A DNA stretch of 64,000 nucleotides, from the NCBI RefSeq assembly GCF_024814355.1, contig NZ_JANUXV010000001.1, positions 124,001-188,000 on the forward strand, given 5' to 3'. This document shows, piece after piece, positions 39,445 through 49,205 of the stretch. The DNA comes from Gleimia sp. 6138-11-ORH1. Its GTDB lineage: Bacteria > Actinomycetota > Actinomycetes > Actinomycetales > Actinomycetaceae. The notes beneath the pieces were generated by a model. That model saw only the letters and a program-made list of their open reading frames with translations, searched no databases and had not been told where the DNA came from. Made by a program: the position numbers and the translations under genes. Each line of letters starts with the position of its first letter. The first letter of the stretch is position 1.

Positions 39445-40760
39445 CACGCTACCTCTCCCACACGAATCTTGCCTGTCACCGTATCATTAATAACCTGCTT
39501 GCGATACTTACTCAACAACTCAATTTGCCGTTTGATACCCGCGATAGCCGAATCGATCGCAACAGTCTTTCGATCAAGAAAAACTGCGATTTTCCGCTGT
39601 TCATGTTTGGATGGCATGAAAAGAGGAATAGTTCGTAATGCAGAGACCTTGAAATCCCATTGATCTGTCCGGATGCCAAATGAATTCATACCGAAGAACG
39701 GTATGAATGCGTCCGATCTAATCATCCAGTTAAAGAACTCAGGAACCTCGGTTGATAAGTCGAATACGTAATATGCAGGGCTGACAATACCATCATAGAA
39801 AGATACGCCATATGACCCTTGCCACGCTTTCATTTTATTCATGACAAATTGCCCTTTGGATACCACTAGATATCCGCTCAAGTCTTCTGGAAGTCGGTTA
39901 TGGTTATCTGCTGAACCTTCAGCCTCACGATCAACAACTCCTTGGTTCCTCTCTACCGAAAGAACTCTCAAGTCAGGACGATTCTTACTTGATTTACGGC
40001 GAAGGAGAGCTTTCAGAGGAATCACTCGCCACGCTTTCGGGACCTCTCCGATCCACTCGACACCGCTATCACGCATTGGTGTATTAGGATGTAGACCACG
40101 CGTCACTGTGCGCGCAATCAACTGACGCCGGTACCGCTCCAGCAACTCCGCCTCGCGTTCAAGCTTCGACACCAGCCCATCAATTTCAGCGGTTTTGGCA
40201 TCGAGATACGTGACAATCTGCTTCTGCTCGTTAACCGAGGGAAGCGGAATTGGGGTTGATCGGAATGCAGAAACGTCAAGATTCTGAATGCCGGTGGTTT
40301 GGCTCAGTATCTTCCACGAATGACCCCTGTAATAGCTAGCAGCGAGAACAAACTTGAGATAGTCACTTAACACTAGCTGGTTAGTTCGGAGACGCATAGC
40401 AAAATTAGTGAAAGCAGGACCTTCATTTCCTTCATACTGTACGCAACGGCCTACAGGATGCTTTTCCCCGCCACCCGACTTCTCCACCAGCAAGTCGCCG
40501 TCACGTAAAACAAAGCGTGAGGCTGAGGCATATGTGTAAGAACGGATCGTTCGCAAGCTTCCTCCAAGAAGCTTCAAATGCTGCCAATCGAAGTCAGCGA
40601 TCCGTGCGCAATATCGATCCGCTTCAGAGATGCCAGCATCCTCGCCCCAGTTTCCAGCAAGAATTTCATCCAATACGTTCCGCAGTCTTAGCCTGTTCCA
40701 TTCTGCAGGAGATTCAGCAAACCACTGTAGAAAAGCGGTTCCTTTACTCGAACGATCCAT
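39444..40760 (-). CDS. hsdS: Type I restriction-modification specificity subunit S
   Basis: The 438-residue protein (ATG 40760, TGATG overlap with hsdM) has two target-recognition domains separated by conserved helices. The helices recur as KTAEIDGLVSKLEREAELLERYRRQ and KTVAIDSAIAGIKRQIELL, the family's spacer pattern. It fixes the bipartite target of both HsdM and HsdR. The TRDs are less GC-rich than hsdR, as expected for swapped modules. Confidence 0.93.
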   Translation of the reverse strand: MDRSSKGTAFLQWFAESPAEWNRLRLRNVLDEILAGNWGEDAGISEADRYCARIADFDWQHLKLLGGSLRTIRSYTYASASRFVLRDGDLLVEKSGGGEKHPVGRCVQYEGNEGPAFTNFAMRLRTNQLVLSDYLKFVLAASYYRGHSWKILSQTTGIQNLDVSAFRSTPIPLPSVNEQKQIVTYLDAKTAEIDGLVSKLEREAELLERYRRQLIARTVTRGLHPNTPMRDSGVEWIGEVPKAWRVIPLKALLRRKSSKNRPDLRVLSVERNQGVVDREAEGSADNHNRLPEDLSGYLVVSKGQFVMNKMKAWQGSYGVSFYDGIVSPAYYVFDLSTEVPEFFNWMIRSDAFIPFFGMNSFGIRTDQWDFKVSALRTIPLFMPSKHEQRKIAVFLDRKTVAIDSAIAGIKRQIELLSKYRKQVINDTVTGKIRVGEVA

Positions 40761-42811
40761 CACTTCACCTGCTCGCTAAAGAGTTTGGCGATGTCAGCTT
40801 GGATGCTGGCTGAGAGCGCCTGAATTTCGGCGAGGCTCTCTACGGGGTCGCCGAGTTCTTCGTATTTGTAGAAGTAGCGGGTGAAGGGGATTTCGTAGCC
40901 GACTTTGGTTTTATCGCTGTCGATCCAGGCGTCGGGAGCGTAGGGGATAACTTCGCGCTGGAAGTATGCTTCGATGTCTTCACGGAACGGGATCTGCTCA
41001 GTGTCGCGTAGATCCGTGTCTGGTTCTGGGTTACCTTTCGCATCTACGCAGATGTCCGCGTCAGGGTTCTTTGTGCCGAGTTCGGCGACGATCTTGCGCA
41101 GGGCTGCGATGCCGATCTTTTCGCCGCGGGCTTTAATGCCTTCGCGGAGGACGTCTGTGAACTCGTCCCGGTTGAGGTACACGTGCTCAGCATCGAACGC
41201 CTCGAGGGTGGCAATGACCGCGTCCTGCACTCGCTTGCCCGCCTCGATTTCTTCTGTGCGCGCGGGTTCGGTTCGTTTCCTCGAGGTGGCAAGATCCGCG
41301 AATGGCTTGGCCTGTTTGAGTGCTTCGATCTCGTCTGGGGTGGTTTGGAAGCTCAACCGTAGCGGGCGTTCCACGACAACTTCGTGGTAACCAAAGTCTT
41401 TGGTGTCGAAGATCTTCGACACTTCGGTTTCCTGGAACGCGCCGTAGATGCGAGTGATGTCGGCGATGTTGTCTTCGGTGAGTTCCTTGCGCTTTTCACC
41501 CAGGGGTTTACGCATCCGCTGGAAATACTGGGTGGCGTCGATCAGTTGCACCTTGTTCTTGCGGCGGCGCTCCTTCTTGTTCGACAGCACCCAGATGTAG
41601 GTGAGAATGCCGGTGTTGTAGAACATCTGATCCGGTAGTGCGATGATCGCTTCGAGCCAGTCGTTCTCAAGGATCCAGCGGCGGATCTCTGATTCACCCT
41701 GACCGGCTCCACCTGTGAAGAGGGGTGAACCGTTGAACACGATCCCGATCCGCGTGCCAGGAGCATTCACGAGATCCTTGGGGTCGTAGGGCTTCATCTT
41801 CGAGATCATGTGTTGCAAGAAGAGGAACGAGCCATCCGATACACGTGGCGTTCCCGCGCCGAAACGCCCCTGGGAGCTCTTGCATTGAGCCTCGTCAAGA
41901 ATCGGGTCGGAGTACTTCTTCCAATTCACGCCGAAGGGCGGGTTGCACAGCATGTAGTCAAACCGCATCCCTACCGTTTGGTCGTTGGTCAGGGAGTTAC
42001 CCTGATAGATGCGCTCTTGGCGTTCGCCCTTGATCATGATGTCTGACTTAGCCACCGCATAGGTTTGCGGGTTGAGTTCCTGGCCGTAAACCTCGAGGCG
42101 GGCTGTGCGATTCAGGTCATCGACGTGCTGGGCAGCGATCGAAAGCATCCCACCGGTGCCAACCCCCGGGTCATACAGCGAGGCCATTGCTCCGTCTGCG
42201 CAGAGCCGGTTGATGTCTTCTTCTGGGTTGAACAAGAGGTTGACCATCAGGCTGATGACTTCACGCGGGGTGAAGTGTTCACCCGCTGTCTCGTTCGAAA
42301 GTTCAGAGAACCGGCGAATGAGTTCTTCAAATATGTAGCCCATCTGGTCATTGCTGACCACGTCAGGGTGAAGATTGACCTTTGCGGACGTGAACTCAGC
42401 GAGTACCTGGTAAAGCAAGCCTGCTTTGTCGAGGCGCTCAATCACGTTATAGAAGTTGTAGGCCTCCATTACCTCGCGCGCTGCCGGAGCGAAAGCCTGC
42501 ACATAGCATGACAGGTTTTGTTCCAGATTGTCTGGATCGTTAAGCAAGGTTTTGAGGGTGAAGTTTGAAGTGTTCCAAAAGGGGTAGCCCGTGGCCTTCG
42601 CGTACTGCAGTTCTTTAACCTTGGATGGCACTGAGGTGTCCTTGATATCCAAGACAGCTTGCTTCGTGTCAACCAGCACTGAGTCTAAACGGGTAATCAC
42701 CGTGAAGGGAAGCACCACGTCACCGTACTCGTGTTCCTTGTAGTCGCCGCGCAACAGCTCTGCGATGTTCCAGATCAAGGAGACGTGGCTGGTTAGTTTC
42801 TCAGTGCTCAC
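40760..42811 (-). CDS. hsdM: Type I restriction-modification methyltransferase subunit M
   Basis: The 683-residue N6-adenine methyltransferase has an HsdM_N helical domain, SAM motif I YDPGVGTGGML and catalytic motif IV CNPPFGVNW. The GTG start overlaps the preceding YefM-like relic. It heads the compact hsdM-hsdS-hsdR operon; all three genes are intact. Confidence 0.95.
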   Translation of the reverse strand: MSTEKLTSHVSLIWNIAELLRGDYKEHEYGDVVLPFTVITRLDSVLVDTKQAVLDIKDTSVPSKVKELQYAKATGYPFWNTSNFTLKTLLNDPDNLEQNLSCYVQAFAPAAREVMEAYNFYNVIERLDKAGLLYQVLAEFTSAKVNLHPDVVSNDQMGYIFEELIRRFSELSNETAGEHFTPREVISLMVNLLFNPEEDINRLCADGAMASLYDPGVGTGGMLSIAAQHVDDLNRTARLEVYGQELNPQTYAVAKSDIMIKGERQERIYQGNSLTNDQTVGMRFDYMLCNPPFGVNWKKYSDPILDEAQCKSSQGRFGAGTPRVSDGSFLFLQHMISKMKPYDPKDLVNAPGTRIGIVFNGSPLFTGGAGQGESEIRRWILENDWLEAIIALPDQMFYNTGILTYIWVLSNKKERRRKNKVQLIDATQYFQRMRKPLGEKRKELTEDNIADITRIYGAFQETEVSKIFDTKDFGYHEVVVERPLRLSFQTTPDEIEALKQAKPFADLATSRKRTEPARTEEIEAGKRVQDAVIATLEAFDAEHVYLNRDEFTDVLREGIKARGEKIGIAALRKIVAELGTKNPDADICVDAKGNPEPDTDLRDTEQIPFREDIEAYFQREVIPYAPDAWIDSDKTKVGYEIPFTRYFYKYEELGDPVESLAEIQALSASIQADIAKLFSEQVK

Positions 42812-43007
42812 TCGGATCTATCCCTTCATTCATTAACCGTTCGTAGCGTTTAAGCGAAATCAGTACCGCGATGGGGTTGCCGTAACGTATGACGTTGGCA
42901 GGCTCATCCTTCTCAATCGCTTCCTTGATCAGACGCGAAGCCTAACCATGCGAAAGATCACCGATGTTGGTATGACGCATCGGAACCTTGCGCTTGTTCG
43001 ATGCCAT
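42801..43007 (-). pseudogene. Phd/YefM-like antitoxin relic upstream of hsdM
   Basis: The 68-residue frame reads MASNKRKVPMRHTNIGDLSH, then TAG at 42942, then ASRLIKEAIEKDEPANVIRY and GNPIAVLISLKRYERL. The second part resembles Phd/YefM antitoxins. Its stop overlaps the hsdM start, so it was co-translated and may have regulated the operon. Reinitiation after the stop cannot be excluded. Confidence 0.55.
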
Positions 43008-43188
43008 GGGTCTCCCTATTGTCCATACGGGCCGTCCCAAGTCTACCATACAAGCTGAGCGATGGAGGCAAGACCACGCAGAATTTACATGTAAATCACC
43101 TATTGAATCTTCATGTATCTTCTAATTTAGATGTGTTCCGTTGCTCTACTATCAAGTAAGAATTCTAGTGGGGCGTGTTGAGCACAGA

Positions 43189-43199
43189 CCCCCCCCCCC
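43189..43199 (+). repeat. Homopolymer of 11 C
   Basis: Eleven consecutive C residues lie in non-coding DNA 35 bp left of the IS end. They could be slippage-prone, or the length could be a sequencing error. Confidence 0.8.
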
Positions 43200-43233
43200 T
43201 TCTCGTGACTGGACAACGCAAGCCCAAATCAGC

Positions 43234-44477
43234 GGGTTGTAGGACAAATTGTGTTGTTGGGGTGGTTTAGTCCCAGTCTTGTCGGTAGGGTTGTGTGTGG
43301 TGTAGTTCGTGCCATGCGATAGCATCTCCCCATTGTGGGATAACCGCGTTTAGTTCATTATCTACTGTGGCTTTCCAATAAGCGTTTTCTATGTCTTTAT
43401 CTCGTGGCATAACTTTCAAGATCTCCGCTGGAGGTAAGGGAAACTGGGTGTGCGTGTAGCACCACCAGAAAATAGCTTTAATACGCCTACTTAAACTCAT
43501 TCCCCGATGGTCTCTAAGCATCTGCCGTAAAGGCGCGTTAGTGCCTCCTTCAATCTTGTTTGTAGTAGCTGGCATAAGCTCATCCCACTGCGGGTCAAGA
43601 TACGTAAACAACAACTGGTTCCTAATAAGAGAGTTAATGCTTCTACACGCTTTCACAGTTTTAGCGTGAGAATACAACCACGAACGCTCATGATAGGTAA
43701 CCTCCTGTAGGAAGTCATGCCATTTGGTTTGCCACTGCTGATAATCTCTAAGGCCACTGGGTTGCACTATCAAGGGTTTTCACGTGTAACAGGCGCTTAC
43801 CCAGTTGGTATAGCTCCCAGTTAGGCTCGAGTTTAGGACGCGTTGTAGTCGCTGTTTTAATCTGCGTAAACACGTGGAAGACACACCGTTGTATCTTCGT
43901 GTCGGGCCAGGTGGTTTTACAGGCTTTCATAAACCCGCTCCCACCATCACAAACCACTAAATCCGGTGGAGCAATCCGGCTTAACGAGGCTTTCCACGCT
44001 CTAGAGTTCTCACTTCTAGCAACATACCAGCCAAGAACATGCCGGTCACTGCGAGCAATCAAAAAAACTGCTTCACGGCCTAAGTGTATGCCATCAACAT
44101 ACACAACCGGGTGCACTTCATCCACGATTGGTGGAAGCGGCCAAATATCCCAAAACTGCTGCGTATCTCTTCTGAAAGATCGCCCTTGTCCTGGCATATC
44201 TACTTGTCGAGTATGGGATAAAAGCCAGTTGAGGAAGAGAATCAGTTGTTTAGCTTCGTTGTTAATGGGATTCAAATTAGTTATCGAGCAGGTTTTGCAT
44301 CGCCAGCGTTGGCGCCCAGCTTTAGTCTTCCAGTGACGAATCATCTAATTATTACAGATAGGGCATTTAGGAATATTCATACCCCCAGAATGAATCCCAC
44401 AAACTAAAAACCCGACGCACCCCAGGAATACCAGGGAAAAGTCGGGTCCCGCAGCAACAACACCTGTCCTATAACCC
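43234..44477. mobile_element. IS1249-like insertion sequence (IS256 group), decayed
   Basis: The ends form imperfect inverted repeats: gggttgtaggaca at the left and, in complement, gggttataggaca at the right, with a shared tgttgttg further in. They bracket one transposase gene. No clear target duplication is seen, so the flanks may have rearranged. The right end cuts an HTH gene. Confidence 0.7.
43267..44380 (-). pseudogene. IS1249-like transposase, nonsense and frameshift
   Basis: From ATG 44380 a zinc-ribbon start (KCPICNN) meets TAG at 44345, then resumes with RQRWRCKTCS. DDE-type sequence follows (VVYVDGIHLGREAVFLIARS, DLVVCDGGSGF, RCVFHVFTQ). Near 43765 an extra C shifts the frame from SATQW to LRDYQQWQTKW. 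The C-terminal part has the Glu-bearing TTNKIEGGTNAPLRQML. Two inactivating changes show that this copy cannot transpose alone. Confidence 0.85.
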
Positions 44478-44634
44478 GGAGTTTTGTGCTCTGCAATTAC
44501 GCAAGGTCTTATCGGTGACCCCAAGAAACTCGGCGGTTTGCGCGGACGTCATAAGCGGTTGATCAGTAAATGGTGCGACATATTGGGCAGGTAACTGTTG
44601 AATATCAATGTTGTGGATAATCATAAAAACCCTT
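44475..44634 (-). pseudogene. 5' fragment of an HTH/excisionase-type gene cut by the IS
   Basis: ATG 44634 encodes about 53 residues with a MerR/HTH_17-type helix-turn-helix, TSAQTAEFLGVTDKTLRN, ending at NSG where the IS end begins. Family members continue beyond this point; no 3' part is seen on the other side of the IS. Confidence 0.6.
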
Positions 44635-44950
44635 CGGGAATCGGAATTTACTCCGCGTCCCTAGGGGGAGCTGAAATCCCTAGACCTATAAGCTCCCAAA
44701 AAACGACTCATTCAGCGCTACCTTCTCGCGCACGATTTCGCGATAAGGTTTACTGTATCATGAAACTTCCAACTTTGTAACAAATGCGACCGCATGTCCC
44801 GACTTTGACAACTCGGGACAGGACAAGGAAGGACGTCTTTTGCATAAAAAAGAGCCGAAAAGCCCGCTCTCAAGATTGCACAGAGAGAAGGGAGGGCGTG
44901 GCGATCGTGAACTTTAGGCTTTCTGCTGCGGTTTCAAACTATCGCAGTCT

Positions 44951-45153
44951 GCCAAATGTATCTGTGCCACTAAAATCCCTGGTAAATGCCATTTCTTTCC
45001 AAATGGCACAGCTCTTTTGCCTAAATTAGAATATATACTTAAATCCTGGAATTGAAATACCGTATAGATATAAAAATCATCTGTGCCACCCAAGGTAATT
45101 CGAGTTTTCTGCACAGTGGCAACAAAAAGTATGGCACAGATGCATCTGTGTCA
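44951..45153. repeat. Iteron-like cluster of ATCTGTGCCA motifs
   Basis: Copies on the plus strand lie at 44960 and 45079 (atctgtgccac); reverse copies at 45004 (tggcacagct) and 45131 (atggcacagat). The last is part of a palindrome, tggcacagatgcatctgtgtca with one mismatched pair, at 45132-45153. The spacing and mixed orientation resemble replication iterons or operator arrays. Confidence 0.65.
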
Positions 45154-45618
45154 TCTATGCCAAATAAATTTTGCATCGGCTCGCCCAAAGCCATGCCGCC
45201 CCGCCCTCTGTGCTCTCGGGACAGTGGAGTATGCAGCGACTCAGTGTGAACTCACTTAAGCCGCCAAGCAATAACTCAAAATCAGCAAGTTACCGTCACT
45301 GCGAAGTTCAATACATATACCACGAAGCCCACCAAGTAGTGGTTAGCATTAATATGTTGTAACGCTGATCACTTTTTAAGCTCAGAAGGGAAATCCTTAA
45401 ACTTTTCAGCGTACTTCGCTGACTCGCAGTTTTACGCGACGAATTGTAGAACTCCCAAGCCCCGCTACGGCAAAACTACGCCAAAAATAGCACAGGCCAG
45501 CTTCATGTTAGACGATAAGCCCCAGCCTGTCTTCGCCTTGGTAGTCTCCTGCTCGGGTTAGTATAGTAGGTGTAGAGAGGGGCTTAGGCTTTAAAGTAGC
45601 GTAGAAACAAACCCGTCA

Positions 45619-45661
45619 GTCGTTTAAACTGATAGCATTTCCGTATTCTCATTTAAACGAC
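45619..45661. promoter_or_regulatory. Inverted repeat upstream of the PHP-AAA gene
   Basis: gtcgtttaaa (45619-45628) and its perfect complement tttaaacgac (45652-45661) are 23 bp apart, about 100 bp before the start codon. They may be a regulator or recombinase binding site. Confidence 0.5.
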
Positions 45662-45762
45662 AGAAGGGTAAAATAAATTGGAAAGTACTTGTTTCTTTGG
45701 TTTTGTACTCTCCTATGCGATACCTGTCAGGACAACGAGAGACTTAATGCGGAAGATGTAAC

Positions 45763-48600
45763 ATGAACGGTGAAGTGAGTACGCGTAGTTTGGAATTAGC
45801 CGATAAGGGAGGTCATTTCTATCGAGCCGACTTCCAAGTGCATACGCCTCGCGATAGTGCGTGGGATGGAGAGCGCCCGGAGAATCGCGACCAGTGGGCT
45901 GCTGAATTTGTAGCTAAGGCACGAGAGAAAGGGCTGAACGCCGTCGCAATCTCCGATCATCATGACTTTGCTTATTTTCCGTACATCAAGAAGGCAGCGG
46001 CTTGCGAGAAGCTACCGGATGGTAGGGATGTTCCAGATGCGGACCGGTTGGTCGTATTTCCGGCACTAGAACTCTCACTCAGTGTCCCGTGCCAGGCAAT
46101 CATGATCTTGGATGCTAACTTCCCTGAAGATCGACTCGATGACGTACTCAAGGCGATGCATTTCGATCCCATTGATAGCACTATCAAGGAACTCCCGAAT
46201 ACCGCGGTGTTGCCTGATTCTGGGGACATTAATCTATTACATGAGAAGCTCGACAAGTACGACTGGCTCAAGGGGCGGTACATCATTCTTCCCAACGTCT
46301 CGCCTAAAGGTCATAAGACGCTTCTACGTACATCGTTCCAAGAGAAGTACCGCACAATGATTCCGGTTGGTGGCTATCTCGATGGGTCTATTTCCAAGCT
46401 CGAAAGTGCAAAAAATGCCGGCGCGAAACGGATTCTTGAAGGGCAAGACAAGAACTGGGGTTCGAAGCGTTTGGCATTATTCCAGACATCAGACGCGCGC
46501 AGGTCTGATTTTTCGACGCTCGGTGAACATACAACTTGGGTTAAATGGGCCAATCCTACAGCCGAGGCTATTCGCCAGGCGTGTTTGGCACAGGAGTCTC
46601 GGATTTCCCAAACGTCACCGGCAATACCAAATGTATGGGTCTCTCGCGTTTTTGTGTCGGATAGTAAGTTTATGGGGAAAATCGATATTGCGCTTAACCC
46701 ACAGTACACTGCACTGATCGGAGGGCGTGGGACGGGTAAGTCGACGGTGTTGGACTATCTTCGGTGGGCTCTGTGCGACCATCCTGCACACGTAGCAGAA
46801 GACGACGAGGTTGTGGATCCGCTCACCCGCCAGCGGAAGATTGTAGAAGCAACACTCAAGCCGTGTGACGCCTATGTGGAGGTGCACTGTGTAAAAAACG
46901 GGATTGCGCACGTCGTTCGTCGCCATGCAACTAACGGTACAATTGAGCTTAAGGTCGGAGATAGTGAGTTCGAGAAGGTCAGCGAGACTACGATTCATAG
47001 TTTACTACCGATCCAGGCGTACAGTCAGAAGCAGTTGAGCAGTGTAGCAATCCGTGTTGACGAACTCCTTGAATTCGTCACCGCACCTATCAAGCCCCAA
47101 TTAGAAGCGATTGATCGTGAGTGGCAAGAGGCTGCTGGTCGGCTTCGTGAGAACTACGCAACGCTTCAACGGCACCGAAATTTGTCTTCCGAAATCGAAC
47201 GTGGCGATTTTCGTAGCAAGTCGTTATCCGGGCAGTTACAGGTCCTGCGTAACAGTCTTGAAGGAATCTCCGAAGATGATCGGAAGATTCTCGATAGTAA
47301 GGCTGGACATGACAACTTGAAGTCAGGGCAATTGGCCTGGCTCCAGCATGTCGAGTCTGCCCGTGTTGGTCTTGAAAACCTACTCAAGTCGCTCGACTCG
47401 TCGTTCGAGCAGATTTCGATGCCACCATTCGTGCCAAAGACGCTATCTGATGAGGCCGATGTGCTGTTAGCATCGACGCTCGCTGCTCTAATCAAGCTTC
47501 GTTCGGAAATCCAACAGCTAGTAACTGACTTTAGTGCCCTCACAGCAGACGGCGGTGCGATAGATATTCCCTCTAGAAGATTAGCAGAGAAGATCTGTAA
47601 GTATGAGGAAAGCTATCGAGAGGTGAAAGAACGATCGTCTGCACACCAAGCCAAGTTGGCCGAACTAGCTAATTTGGAGGAACAGCAACGCGATACTCGT
47701 GAGCTTTTGGAAAAGCAACGAGCTGAACGTGACTCCCTTGGAAAACCACACGAGAAGCACTTGGAGTTACGCGGTAAGCTAACAGCTACACAAATGAAAC
47801 GGACGAAGGCTTTGCAGACAGAGTGCAAGGCTCTCGCCTCATCTTCGGACGGCACGATTCGTGCTACCCTATCAATCAAGCGCGGATTCAAAGCGATTCA
47901 GTCTAAGTTCAAGGATTTATTAACCGGATCGAGTCTCCGATCGAGCAAGATAGAAGGCTTCTTCGAGAAGCTTGTAGAGGAGCCGAATCCGGAAGTGGCC
48001 TGGGAACGTGTGTTGGAGGAGCTTGAGTCGCTGGCCTTGCTCGGGCAGGATGCTGACATTACTACGGAGCATACAAGCAAACTGAGTGATCTTGGTTTGA
48101 CGAAAGCCGATCAAAAGCGAATCCAATCGAAGCTCACGCCTGATGAGTGGCTTGATTTATCGCTGACCAAGTTGTCTGCCTTCCCTGAGTTTGAATATCG
48201 GGCTAAGGAAGGTGAGTATATTCCGTTCGACTCTGCATCAGCTGGGCAGCAGGCCTCGGCTCTGCTCAGTACCCTACTTTCGCAGGGAACAACACCGCTA
48301 ATTATTGATCAGCCTGAGGACGATCTTGACAGTGAAACGGTCTTGCAGATTGTGTCCAAGATTTGGAGCTCCAAGAGCAGGCGCCAACTGATATTTTCCA
48401 GTCATAACGCGAATTTGGTTGTGAATGGCGATGCCGATCTTGTTCTGGTCTGTGCCTATTTGAATGCAGGTGATCAGTCAGCTGGTCATATCAAAGAGCA
48501 AGGGGCTATCGATATGACTGCGGTGCGGGATGCGATCACGTCTGTAATGGAAGGTGGTGAGCGTGCGTTTCGCTTACGTAAGGAGAAATACGGTTTTTGA
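45763..48600 (+). CDS. PHP-AAA (TrlF-like) putative defence ATPase
   Basis: This intact 945-residue protein has an N-terminal PHP phosphoesterase domain (FQVHTPRDSAW, AISDHHDF) fused to an SMC/Rad50-like ATPase. Walker A is IGGRGTGKST (about residue 325). Coiled coils span about 430-700. Near the C-terminus are the signature SAGQQASALLSTLL, Walker B PLIIDQPEDDLDS and the switch His in FSSHNANLV. This matches the TrlF-type AAA-like ATPase family often found in defence islands. Nuclease or phosphatase activity on nucleic acid is inference. Confidence 0.8.
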   Translation: MNGEVSTRSLELADKGGHFYRADFQVHTPRDSAWDGERPENRDQWAAEFVAKAREKGLNAVAISDHHDFAYFPYIKKAAACEKLPDGRDVPDADRLVVFPALELSLSVPCQAIMILDANFPEDRLDDVLKAMHFDPIDSTIKELPNTAVLPDSGDINLLHEKLDKYDWLKGRYIILPNVSPKGHKTLLRTSFQEKYRTMIPVGGYLDGSISKLESAKNAGAKRILEGQDKNWGSKRLALFQTSDARRSDFSTLGEHTTWVKWANPTAEAIRQACLAQESRISQTSPAIPNVWVSRVFVSDSKFMGKIDIALNPQYTALIGGRGTGKSTVLDYLRWALCDHPAHVAEDDEVVDPLTRQRKIVEATLKPCDAYVEVHCVKNGIAHVVRRHATNGTIELKVGDSEFEKVSETTIHSLLPIQAYSQKQLSSVAIRVDELLEFVTAPIKPQLEAIDREWQEAAGRLRENYATLQRHRNLSSEIERGDFRSKSLSGQLQVLRNSLEGISEDDRKILDSKAGHDNLKSGQLAWLQHVESARVGLENLLKSLDSSFEQISMPPFVPKTLSDEADVLLASTLAALIKLRSEIQQLVTDFSALTADGGAIDIPSRRLAEKICKYEESYREVKERSSAHQAKLAELANLEEQQRDTRELLEKQRAERDSLGKPHEKHLELRGKLTATQMKRTKALQTECKALASSSDGTIRATLSIKRGFKAIQSKFKDLLTGSSLRSSKIEGFFEKLVEEPNPEVAWERVLEELESLALLGQDADITTEHTSKLSDLGLTKADQKRIQSKLTPDEWLDLSLTKLSAFPEFEYRAKEGEYIPFDSASAGQQASALLSTLLSQGTTPLIIDQPEDDLDSETVLQIVSKIWSSKSRRQLIFSSHNANLVVNGDADLVLVCAYLNAGDQSAGHIKEQGAIDMTAVRDAITSVMEGGERAFRLRKEKYGF

Positions 48601-49084
48601 AGTTTATTGCCTTCGGCTGATCTGGCTTTGTGTATGCCAGTGGGTAGTCCAAAGCCACTAAGCTTTACTGGCCACTTAGGCATTCTAATCGCAGGTCATT
48701 CCTCTGAGGATCGTTTGGGTGTGGGCGTTCGGCTTTGAATCCGCTGGTGCCTATAGAGTCTCGGATTGGTATTGTATTTCGGTCCGCTCAAATCGTTCGG
48801 TTATCGGAAATGCTAAAGGTTTAGTTGACCTATATAGTTTTTTATATTGGCCGGCCAGACCAGGTAGGGCAGAAATTTAGGGTAAAGCCCAAGATAGTTC
48901 TAACAATTGGGTGCGCACCCTCTAAAGGCAATGCGCATCATTGTGTCCAAACGGTTGTTATTGTCGCTCCGTGCTATAGTTCCGGGTCGCTGTTGCTGAA
49001 GTTTACCAAAAGATGTTGCTGAAAATCATGAGATTACACAGGCACTTTGGATCCTACTAAAAGTAAATGATCCCTAATCGGCAA

Positions 49085-49115
49085 GAGTTCGACGCGTGCG
49101 CCCTGGGCTCCACCA
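49085..49115 (+). repeat. Att-like direct repeat, left copy
   Basis: This 31-bp sequence begins gagttcgac and ends tgggctccacca. It differs from 63298-63328 at four positions. The GTTCGA and CTCCACCA ends look like a tRNA or tmRNA T-loop and 3' end, but the arms do not fold. Confidence 0.7.
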
Positions 49116-49158
49116 TTAAGACGCTCATTTTGATACGAAAATTTGGGTGAGGGATAAA

Positions 49159-49205
49159 CCCCTTGAGGATCGTGTTTTCATTGGAAATACGCGGCCTTCA
49201 AGGGG
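49159..49205 (+). terminator. Possible hairpin terminator
   Basis: ccccttga pairs with tcaagggg across a 31-nt loop; gcttcttattct follows. The long loop makes it weak. Confidence 0.3.

Larger units (their letters stand above)
44635..45762. other. 1.1-kb intergenic region with repeated sites
   Basis: No convincing gene is present. The short open frames lack family signal and ribosome sites. It holds an iteron-like cluster (44951-45153), a long-range inverted repeat taagcccc/ggggctta (45516 and 45579), and a tight inverted repeat before the PHP-AAA gene. Confidence 0.6.

Noticed and set aside
48825-49022. Small open frame after the PHP-AAA gene
   Set aside because: No ribosome site or recognisable sequence; surrounding DNA looks non-coding.
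49085-49115. tRNA gene
   Set aside because: Only T-loop-like and CCA-like parts are visible. No D or anticodon arms, and the stems do not pair.
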